Source of the DNA: Riptortus pedestris
Taxonomy: Eukaryota; Arthropoda; Insecta; Hemiptera; Alydidae
Assembly: GCA_019009955.1 (NCBI GenBank)
Contig: CM032228.1
Coordinates: 224,633,001 to 224,697,000, forward strand
Reading direction: 5' to 3'
Length of the DNA: 64,000 nucleotides
In this document: positions 55,383 through 64,000 of the stretch, piece after piece
How positions within the stretch are numbered: the stretch's first letter is position 1
How the letters are laid out: each line of letters starts with the position of its first letter
Position numbers and translations under genes: made by a program
Notes under the pieces: model-generated
What the model saw: the letters and a program-made list of their open reading frames with translations, nothing else
The model's database searches: none
What the model was told of the DNA's origin: nothing

Positions 55383-55950
55383 AGAGTCCGTCACGAAGGA
55401 GCTGCGTAAACTAAGCAGATTTCCCATGTGAAGTTTTACAAAAGAGAAATCTGCATACTGGTAACACAAGCCCACCATGAGTTAATACAAACGGTAATAA
55501 GAAATCATTCAGTTAATTAAAATAAATTCCCAACTGAAACGGCTTCTGAATTGTAAAAATAATTTATATTTTAATAACTCAAATTTTAGTAGTAAAGAAC
55601 TAAAGAAGGATGGGGGCGGCGGACGAACAGACCGTATTTGCATAAATCACACAAAGTAATGAAGGTAAGGTTAGAAACGACAGGTAAGGTAAGCTTCCAC
55701 CTGACCGAGTGGTTACGAAAACGGCCGAACTAATCCGAACTATACCCGACCACAGACTTCATAAAAATTCAAATATCTCGGTTAGTATTCAAGATAGAGA
55801 ATAAATGTATATAACAATATTTATAGTAAATGTAATTTTCTATATGATTGGTTCTATACAATATTTCGATCCGATGCATAATAACGGAGATATTTCGAAT
55901 TTTTGAAAATCCCTCCTCTAAACCCCTATGAGTACGACCTCAATAGCTGA
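55383..55950 (+). repeat. Repeat family A, plus copy, right arm of an inverted pair
   Basis: GTCCGTCACGAAGGAGCTGC and AAGCAGATTTCCCATGTG at the 5' end, then TTTTAATAACTCAAATTTTA, GGTAAGGTTAGAAACGACAG and ATACCCGACCACAGACTTC, matching 53104-53690 inversely. The 3' part is deleted: CCCCTATGAGTACGACCTCA joins early segments to the end. Confidence 0.7.
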
Positions 55951-56240
55951 TAATTCTTTATGGTATAACCATATTCAAAACTTTTGGGAAAAAGTCGATG
56001 ATCATAGAAAGGATAATATTACGATGACCACATGTGTGTTGTACTAACGTGCATTATGTTATGAGATCGATTAATTCACTACTAAGTATAAAATTACGAA
56101 AAGAAGTTTGTTAATAATTCCTATGTTAAGGCTGTAAATATTTAATTTAAAATTTTACATTTCTCAGTACAAATATTTAATAATTTTAATTATTTAATTA
56201 ATATTCAAAAATGTAATTAAATATTTAAAATTAAAATCGC

Positions 56241-56316
56241 GACCAAGTTTCGTCTAGTCCAATAGGTTTTCCAGGACGATAGCAGTCAATTACAGAAGGC
56301 AAAGTCTTGGCCATAG
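56241..56316 (+). pseudogene. Decayed fragment of protease exon 3, inverted
   Basis: The last 46 bases (CCAGGACGAT... to CTTGGCCATAG) match the end of exon 3 of the left protease at 37 of 46 positions without gaps, and a weaker match extends upstream (TCGTC.AGTCCA). It is on the plus strand, opposite to both proteases. The frame has stops and the donor site GG-GTAAG is lost (AGACTT follows). Remnant of a third protease copy. Confidence 0.7.
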
Positions 56317-57261
56317 ACTTGCTTGTTTTTACCGTGAATGCCAATATAATTATTTTATTTGCAAAAATTAAACCTGATGTAATTTATTGTTTATTATTCT
56401 TTCTTTGGTAGAGTGTAATAGATTAAATAAATAGTTTTAGTGAGGTATCGGTAAAATTTATTACCTGTATCATGGTCTAAAATACAATTTGAAATTAATA
56501 TTAAAATTCCGTAAAATATACGCTTATACTATGGAACGTTAAACAAATATTAGATAGAAAACGTTCGAGTGAATTCGGAAATAGTTAGATAATTATATAA
56601 GTGTACCAAATTTACTTTAATTTAATACACATTTGAAATTGATAAATTGTCTAAAATGCATTATTCGCTTAGAATATTATTAGAATACCCAAAACCGAAA
56701 AAACATGACAAGTGGTCAATGAGACAAAGAAGTTTGAGGACCTCTGGTGTAAGAAACTCGGGGGTTTTCTCTGCTTGAGTTCTTCCCTCTCCCTTGAAAT
56801 AGCAAATAGTACTCTCTAATGACTCTTTAATGTAGCCTGTTAATTTATAACTGACTTAAAGTTATCTTTAACTGCAACTTATTAGTTGTGAACTGACTGG
56901 AGTGAACTTTTGGGGAAAGCTCGTATAGTTCTTATATGAACATGGATAAAATCGAAATATTTGGCTCAACTGGTCACGAAATATCAGGGTCGTTACAAAG
57001 CTATGATCTACTTGACACATGCTCTTAAAATTGTAGTAGCATTACCTTGTTGTTGATGTTAACATTGTTAATTATGTATTGCGCCGAAGTAAAGGTTGAA
57101 GTTCAACCTCGTAAGAGCGCACATCTAAATAAAATATAGTATTCCATGTCCTGTATTGAACTTCGTACGTAGCAGTAGGTTTGTGTAGGGGTTTACTAGA
57201 CTACCGGGAAGAACATGAATAAAAATTTTCTACAAAAGAAATAAATAAAATTCTAGAAATC

Positions 57262-57267
57262 TTTATT
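57262..57267 (-). terminator. Polyadenylation signal of protease 2
   Basis: AATAAA on the minus strand (TTTATT as written), 35 bases after the TAA stop at 57302. Confidence 0.7.
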
Positions 57268-57301
57268 TGACTAACACGGAAACATCTTTTTCATAACGAT
57301 G

Positions 57302-57738
57302 TTACACCTTTCTGCAAGCACCAATTCCAGGTTTCGTGGCTGTAAAAGAAAAGAAAGAATATTAAGTAAAACCCATACATTTGCTTCTTTTTAATTAAAA
57401 GGAAACCGTTCGGTTTTAAATTAAGTACAGAATTATAAAAGGAACGGGAAAATAATAGAAATATTTTGATATTAAAACCAAATGGTAATTATTTAAAAAA
57501 AAACTGTCAGAATCCTGATATTCACCTGCAATCTTGGAGTTTATCCAATCAAGGAAGAGAGAGACATCAGTATAGACACCAGGAAGATGCCCTGCACACA
57601 CGTTTCCATAGGAAACAACAGCTGCTAACACATATCTGTTGATGGATTTGTCAAGCCAGATGAGAGGACCACCTGAATCACCCTGGAAATGCATTCGTTG
57701 TTAGGTTTAGTACTGCTAGATATGCTAGAATCTGAGGG

Positions 57739-57774
<36 letters not shown>

Positions 57775-60700
57775 ACCTATGTGCATGTGTGTGTAATGAA
57801 GCATCAACAGATACTTTTCATACCTGGCAAGTGTCTTTATTTCTTGTATAAGTGCAGAGGTTCATATTCTCAAAAGGTGGATCATTTCTCCAGGCTCTTA
57901 CACATTGAGCGAAAGGTATTACATCGAGCTCTACTTCTAGGAGATCTTTGGACGCCACGCCTTTGTGTGTAGTGAGTCCCCAACCTAGAATAACAAAAAT
58001 TGAGTAACTCGACATTGTATCGGACGACAAGAACTATACTGTTGTAAACGAATGTTACCCATTGCGTTGACTTTTTGCCCGGCAAGGGACAGTTTGCCAC
58101 TCGGCAGGCAGACTGGGCCTACTACCTGGTTGAAGGCCATCTGTGACTCAGTTACCAGAATTGAAAGGTCGTATATAACTTTGTCGTCATCGTATTTCTC
58201 GTGATTGATATATTTCGCGATGCCGTAGACCTGCCCGGAATCTGAAAAAAATGTAGCATATAGATCAAGAATATATAAACGCACCATAGAATATTCACAC
58301 AAGAGGAGGAATTCTAAATCAGATTTTATTCAATGTAGCAAGAAGCGTTGACAGAACTAATGAAGAATCTACCAACAAATCGTCAATATCCAGAAAAATA
58401 TTAAATTTAGACCAATTCTTACAATATTGTGCAATTGGGATCATCAAATAATTAAATAATCCTCATCTGTGGGCTTCGACCTCGCTCGCAGGATTTAGAC
58501 GAAATCCTTAACTTGCAACCCTAAAGACTGCCTCTTTCAAAATGGTTGAAATCATAGTTGCCATAAGTTAACCTTTTCAGGCCCCCAACCAATCCCTCAA
58601 CTGCACTTCTGTCAAAGGCGTGGACACATTTAACATTACTGCCATCTAGAAGGAAGAAGATGAATTGCAATGACATCAAGGACTGTAAAATAGATACTAT
58701 CAAGCCTAAAGTACACAAATTCTGTCATCCCATCCTTCCTTCTTGGCAAATGCCAAATTACCAGTTTGATTTTCATTTCAATTGTCCCAAAAAGATTACT
58801 CATGACATTAAGAATTTTTGATAATCTGCATATCCTCTTTGTCGGAGTCTATCCTGGCGTTCGCCATAACATCAGTGACCTGCAGCAGCCCCTCCCAACT
58901 ATATCCTTTTCCTTCCCCAACATTGGAACAACCTCAAGATCCATATGGTTGCGAAAACAAATCAACCAAATACCTAGCCCCCTCATGGGACTCTACAGAA
59001 CTCGAATCCTATCACCTGACCCTTGGCAGCCATTGCTAATCTAAGATGTTTGTCCAGAGCCACCAAATTGAGACTTGTCCTCCAAAATCACAAATATACG
59101 ATAGAGTACAACAATCACCTGTTGCGGAGCTCATCACTAAGGAAGGTAAATTGTCTTGGCCGCTGTGCCTAGTCTAGTAGCTTCCACTCAACTCCTAAGC
59201 CTACCTGATTCATCTCCTTACTTCCAGCTTCCTTTTCCAACATTTCTCATCTCAATGAAAGAACTCCAATACTACCCAAAACAATCTTCGGCAACATGTC
59301 ACCGCGGTAACATTTATAGCACGAAGGCGCTTGATTGTGCTGACAGAGATATTCCTGGTGGTGTTATCTCCATTCCAAAATTTTCTAGGACAATTTAAAA
59401 CTCCACTATTTACGGTTGAAGTGTCCTTTCCTAATTTTGGGCCCTGGCGATGCCTGGAAAATCATAGTTGACTGAATAACGATGACATTTTAATAGGAGG
59501 GCTTCAATTGGTGCAATTACACTTCTCGTCCGGGCGTATTGTTTTTCCGCAAGGGCCAGGTAACTGTGGGGGACTTATAGAATAGACATTTTAGTTGTCA
59601 AGAATAAATTAAAATGGGTTCCTCTCCACTGTTTGACACACGGAGAATAATTCAAATCATAATCATGGTTGGCATTTATTGTAATTACCATCTCTATTGT
59701 ACATATTTCCCGTCAAAAACCAATCCAAGCACACATTGTCAAGCGTAATTATGTATAGACAACATTATACAGAAAATATTAAATGTGAGTATAAAGTAAT
59801 TCCAATAATGCCAACATTTCACAGAAAATGAATTAACACAATTAACTGTGTTAGCCTCCCGTCAACTTCCACTCTCACTTGAGGGTCATCATATTATCAT
59901 CATATTGTTTTACTTTAATTTTCTATTCAAAACTTATTACCCTTACTCCTTCTTGACCTTAGAACTGTTGATAAATCTTATAATCATGGATAAGTTAACG
60001 TTATTTCACACACCACGCTTTGTTTAGTTCAATAAAATTAAAAAAGTTGTTTAATAAAATTGTTGGCTCCCGCTATATTTCTTAGCGTATATCTCCTTTA
60101 TACTTCGTTATACGACAAAAGTGTTTATAATAATAGTTACTCTTGTGTACAAAATGAACCACTTATGTTATGTGCATGCACCAATTGGAAACGAAATATC
60201 GCTAGAAAAGTAAATATGGTAGTTACGTTATCTTAAATTTTATTCCTCGCAACTTTCTTAATTTATTGTTTCATAAAAACCATATTCTGGCAATTACAAA
60301 CATGACAAAAAAGAATTAGCAAAATTGGTCCAGCCGTTCACGCGTGATGCCGTGACCAAAGGAAATAGGTATTCATTTGATTTATTTTCCTCACAGGTTT
60401 AGGGTAATAATAAGTTTTACCTCAAATACAAGATACTGACTATTAGAAATAAGTTTGACTTACTCTTGAGGTTGTGTGCTCCAACTCGCACTTGTATATC
60501 TGTAGCTATTTTTTTGTAAGTGCAGTGAGCAGCCGTCACAACGTGCCAAGGCGTTACAATAGCTCCACCGCAGAAATGGAAAGAATTGCGCCTTTTTTCC
60601 AACGCAGCTATCAACGGGTACTTATTCTTGGGAGCTTCTTTGCCACCTACAATTCGCCCCTGGAAAAAAAGTTTAATTCATTATACTTCGACATCAAAAG

Positions 60701-60987
60701 AAGAGAAAGAGTTAAAAGAAACGCGTTTGATGTGGGGGTACTTTAAACGAAATAGATTCAACAGGTAAAGCTTTCATACAAATATTCCATGCGAGTTCAA
60801 ATAAAGACGTTTTGTCCCACTTGTATGGCTATGATAGTTGTTAACATACAGGCAGACAACTTTGAGAGAAATACTGTTATTAACTATTACATACCTTGTT
60901 AAGCCATCCGCAATTGCAAGATGTTCCTGCTGACTGTACATAACAAACAGCTGCACACAGTAGTAAGCAACCTAAAATGAACTTCAT
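57302..60987 (-). CDS. Trypsin-like S1 serine protease, complete, six exons
   Basis: Secreted trypsin-type zymogen, 275 residues. Minus-strand exons: 60987-60895, 60659-60464, 58241-58059, 57984-57824, 57682-57526, 57339-57302 (828 nt); phases 0, 1, 1, 0, 1; all GT..AG. Residues 1-20 are a signal peptide (MKFILGCLLLCAAV). A short pro-part CNCGWLNK-GR precedes IVGG, so activation is expected after Arg33, and the propeptide may stay disulfide-linked. Catalytic triad His76 (TAAHC), Asp121 (YDLSI) and Ser214 (GDSGGP). Asp208, six residues before the Ser (KDTCQGDS), is the S1-pocket Asp189 of trypsin, predicting cleavage after Lys/Arg. The GWG, GPVCLP and PGVYTDV core motifs are present. The C-terminal tail ...TKPGIGACRKV adds an extra Cys. 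Paralogue of the 2.5-8.3 kb gene: the three shared exons have identical lengths and phases. Related to hemipteran salivary, gut or venom trypsins (inference). Confidence 0.95.
57740..57770. repeat. (TG)n microsatellite in protease 2 intron 4
   Basis: About 15 TG units as written, between exons 4 and 5. Confidence 0.9.
58242..59984. other. Protease 2 intron 2, unassigned
   Basis: 58500-59400 has more even base composition and several short open frames (58521-58718 minus, 58766-59044 plus, 59156-59398 plus), perhaps an old transposon or processed sequence, but no domain is legible. The rest is ordinary intron. Confidence 0.35.
59985..60205 (-). mobile_element. Helitron family fragment
   Basis: Part of one internal module (complement of ...CCACGCTTTGTTTAGTTCAA, GTTGGCTCCCGCTATATTTC, GAAACGAAATATCGCTA), no ends. 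Confidence 0.65.
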
Positions 60988-61780
60988 CCTGGAAATAGTC
61001 AAACAAACAGAATTATTTAGTCATATGGAATAGAGCATCTGCGTTGAAACTACCGTAATAGGCTCAGACTTTTTGACTTTGAAGCAACCAACCTATACCT
61101 TATATGAAACAACCTTTTTACATAAAGAGACTTCATAGATGAGTGGTCTCATTTCTTAATTGAGGGAGCGGGGGGGACGTAGCTTTGAAAGAAGAATTTA
61201 AATTAAGGAAAATATGCATGCTATAACTTGTGTTCTAAAGCCTAACATAAATATTTAATATAGCTAATGCACTTATAAAACGCTGTTAGATATTATATTT
61301 GCAAGAATTTGTATTAAATACCTTTCAAAGTGTTAGAAAAAAAGTTATTTCATTATATACTGTTATTTATTTATTGTTTACTGTTTTTATACGGGTTAAA
61401 ACCTGATTCCTATGCCAATAAAGAGTAATACTTTGTTTTACGAAAATAAAAATTAATAATAAGGTATATGAAATAGGTGAAATCATACTAACAAGGGACG
61501 AGAACGGCCTTCCATTTTTTAGTGTGTAGTACCTAATCAAAAACAAATTCTGTTAAAGCGAGAGAACGCACTTCTGAAGCGTTCGTCTAAAAAAAAAAAT
61601 CTGAATGTCTTCAAGTGTTCCTAGGGCACATATTACAGAGGGCTTCGGTGGGTTAGTAAGTTATTACTATTTTTTTTTTTTTAGAATATTTTTACTCGTT
61701 GTTTCTAGAGTGTTTATTTAATATTAATAAATAAAAAAAGTTTTTTTTTTTTTAATTATTGGTTTTTAACTCTTAACGTC
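60988..61780 (-). promoter_or_regulatory. Upstream region of protease 2
   Basis: TATAAGG (complement at 61098-61104) lies 111 bases before the ATG and could be a TATA box. Directly before the ATG, TTTCCAG-G resembles a splice acceptor and is shared with the paralogue, so the true first exon may be non-coding and further upstream. The remaining 600 bp show nothing recognisable. Confidence 0.3.
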
Positions 61781-61782
61781 TA

Positions 61783-61785
<3 letters not shown>

Positions 61786-61842
<57 letters not shown>
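61786..61842. repeat. (TA)n microsatellite
   Basis: About 28 TA units directly joined to the 5' end of the following Helitron copy. Confidence 0.9.
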
Positions 61843-61848
<6 letters not shown>

Positions 61849-63160
61849 GTAACCTCTGTTTGTACATTGATTTTTCTCTCGAAATTTCACGATACTTTTT
61901 CGTTTCAGATTTTATAGACACCATAAATGCATTTTGTTTCTTTCGTGTTTGTTTGTTTGTTTGTTACCTTTTCACGCATAAACGGCTGAACGCAATTTTA
62001 TGAAACTTGGTAACTAACCCAACTTAGACTTTAGGCTATATTAATATTCTCTGAGACGAACAAGAGTGGGGGTTATAAGGGAAGCCTGAAATTAAAAATA
62101 GCGATATTTCATTTCCTATTGATTTTTCGGCAAATATTAACATAACAAAAGTTGTTTATTTTGTTATTTAGAGTATCTTTTGTTATATACACTTTTTCGT
62201 ATACCGAATTATAAACGAGATATACGCTAAAACCTATAGCGGAAGTGAAATAATTTTATTTAGCACAAAAGTCTCAACCGAACTAAATAAAACTCGGTAT
62301 GTGTATTAGCACTAACGCCTTTCTTATAATAAGCCATACCAACATTTCTAGGGACGGGCAGGAGTGGGGGTTGTAAGGGAGGCCTGAATTTAAAAATAAC
62401 AGTATTTCCTTTTCTAAACATTTTTCTGCAAATAGGCATATGACAAAAGTAGTTTATTTTTTGTTTGAAGTAAGTTTAGTCATATTCAATATTGTCTTAT
62501 AACAAAGTATAAACGAGATATACACTATAAACTAAAGCGGGAGCCAACTATTATATTGGGCTCTAACGATTGGAACGAACTTAACAAAACTCGGCATGTC
62601 AATTAGTATAATTCTTCCATGATTATAAGCTATATTAAAATTTTTAGGTTCAAACGGGAGTGGGAGTTATAAGGGAGGCCTGAAATAAAAATTAACGACA
62701 TTTCATTTTCTATTTGTTTTTCGGCAAACGTGCACATAACAAAAGTTGTTTACTTTGTTATTTAGAGTAACTTTTGTTTTTTACATTTTTCGGGAACTAT
62801 GTATGAAGCAAGTAATTTGCGTAGAAATATTGATATGCTCAACAATTCTTTCCAATATGAACTACCAGGTACCTCACCTGGAAAAATTAATTCAAATCTA
62901 TGTTTATATTTTGTCCTTAATAATTCAAATCTATGCACAATGCACAGGAGACGGGAAATATGACAATATGGAGAACAGTGAAGTCTTGCATAAAAAATTA
63001 ATTTCATTATTAACGAATCCACAGCAACGACGGGTATAAACCCTAAACATTGGGACGGGTAAATGCGAAAATATAGTGCAAAGTAAAGCCTTGCCAAAAA
63101 ATATACCATCACCATTCAGCCTCAAATGAATTACCGAGCGAAACCGGGTATCTGAGCTAG
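61838..63160 (+). mobile_element. Helitron family copy
   Basis: Starts TATATAAAATTGTAACCTCT, has two standard modules and one diverged module (GTATAAACGAGATATACACT), then TTTGCGTAGAAATATTGATA, GAGACGGGAAATATGACAAT, and ends with the weakened hairpin CCGAGCGAAACCGGG and TATCTGAGCTAG. The hairpin substitution suggests age. Confidence 0.8.
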
Positions 63161-63324
63161 TATAGTATATAACAATTACGGATAACAACGGGGATAATAT
63201 TTTCAAAAGGGTTTATTAAGCTTTACCCTTTTATCTGTCATTATTTTATTTTACAATTAATAAATGTTTAAAGTTTTCTAGCTCTAGACATAAAAATATT
63301 CTTTAACGTTTTTATACTTTAGAG

Positions 63325-64000
63325 CAGGGATGAGCAACACGTGGGACGCGGGCCGCTTGCGGCCCTTTCGACATATTTATGCGGCCCACCAAGCATTTCT
63401 AAAATAGAATTTATTTTATCAACTTTCTCCCATCAATAGTTGTATAAAATTAATTATAATTTAATGGTAGTACATACTAAACCCAAACAATTTTTTGTGA
63501 CAAGTTACTTATTTGTCGGCGACTTGTTCAAACATTCAATATGAACGCGCCGCGTCTGTGCTTGTTTGTGTTTGCTTCTGTCTCACAATCAGTCTGGCAA
63601 GCTGTGAAATTGTTTTAACGTTCAAATTGTTAATCCATAATATCATGTGGAAAGCAAATGAAAAAACGGAAGGTTGTGGATGAGCACAGACAGGCATTAC
63701 CAAGAAATGTGGAAATTTGATTATTTTTTCACTTTCCTCAAAGATAAAGCTGTATTCTTTATATGCTCAGAGACTGTGTCGACATTAAAAGAATATAACA
63801 CACAAAGGCAAAACATGAACAACAATATAAAAACTTAACCGGATAACTCCTGGTAGATAAGTTTAATCAAATGGAGAAAAACTTGGGAAAACAACAGATT
63901 ATTTTTAAAAATCAAGCTAATTTATCAAATACAGCAGTTAAGGCTAGTTTTATTGTCAGTCAAATACTGGCAAAAAAAAAAATGAAACCCTTTGCGGATA
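63325..64000 (+). mobile_element. hAT element of Charlie/GTF2IRD2-like type, cut by right edge
   Basis: The 5' terminus CAGGGATGAGCAACACG followed by GCGGCCC-rich sequence is typical of hAT elements. From 63660 the plus strand reads KKRKVVDEHRQ, then after a frameshift FDYFFTFLKDKAVFFIC and SETVSTLKEYN, then LLVDKFNQMEKNLGKQQIIF and ASFIVSQILAKKK in a third segment. This is the N-terminal BED-finger part of the family of which GTF2IRD2 and ZBED-like genes are relatives. One zinc Cys and the His pair are replaced and stops interrupt, so it is dead. The rest lies beyond the window. Confidence 0.75.

Larger units (their letters stand above)
55951..57301. other. Intergenic between repeat cluster and protease 2
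   Basis: AT-rich. Holds one protease pseudo-exon (56241-56316). Contains the polyadenylation region of protease 2 near 57262. Confidence 0.4.

Overview
The window is eukaryotic nuclear DNA, almost certainly from an arthropod and most likely a hemipteran insect. The evidence is intron-rich genes with GT..AG splice sites, two S1 serine proteases whose mature start is preceded by CNCGW(I/L)NKGRI(I/V)GG (a layout I associate with true-bug salivary, gut and venom trypsins), an AT-rich background, and heavy loads of Helitron, mariner, hAT and piggyBac-type DNA transposons. The order assignment is inference, not proof. There are no bacterial-type features.

Layout. On the minus strand, 2.5-8.3 kb holds exons 1-3 of a trypsin-like protease whose last exons lie beyond the left edge. 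The main gene, also minus strand, runs from 36,117 to 14,104. It is a complete six-exon gene for the 2-oxoglutarate oxygenase FIH (factor inhibiting HIF; HIF1AN), 329 residues, with all iron and co-substrate ligands present. Its roughly 10 kb and 8 kb introns are swollen by a mariner and by a head-to-tail array of Helitrons (25.9-31.6 kb). Upstream of FIH, 36.8-41.25 kb is a nest of insertions: a piggyBac-like element in the TTAA centre of an older repeat, and inside it an internally deleted hAT element and a unit encoding an intact THAP-domain protein, with three copies of one 8-bp target site. On the plus strand, 45.1-52.7 kb carries four very small symmetric phase-1 exons (51, 42, 27 and 87 nt) that join into one open frame. 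I read these as a piece of a micro-exon gene, the most novel item here. 53.1-56 kb holds an inverted pair of repeats enclosing a perfect 31-copy C15A minisatellite and a broken non-LTR retrotransposon ORF1. At 57.3-61.0 kb (minus) lies a complete six-exon paralogue of the first protease, and at 56.24 kb a decayed, inverted fragment of a protease exon. The right edge cuts a decayed hAT element.

Most of the remaining sequence is interspersed repeats. Repeat family A (about 0.6-0.9 kb) has a palindromic end of AGCAGATTTCCC and its complement and carries a (TA)n tract at one fixed internal site. The Helitron family starts near TATATAAAATTGTAACC and ends in a hairpin plus CTAG. Several foldback elements carry a hammerhead-like CTGANGA / hairpin / GAAA core.

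Functionally, FIH hydroxylates HIF-alpha and ankyrin-repeat proteins in oxygen sensing. The proteases are secreted zymogens. The genes share only location and strand, with no sign of co-regulation. Coordinates of spliced genes were derived by hand from splice consensus, reading frame and family similarity.
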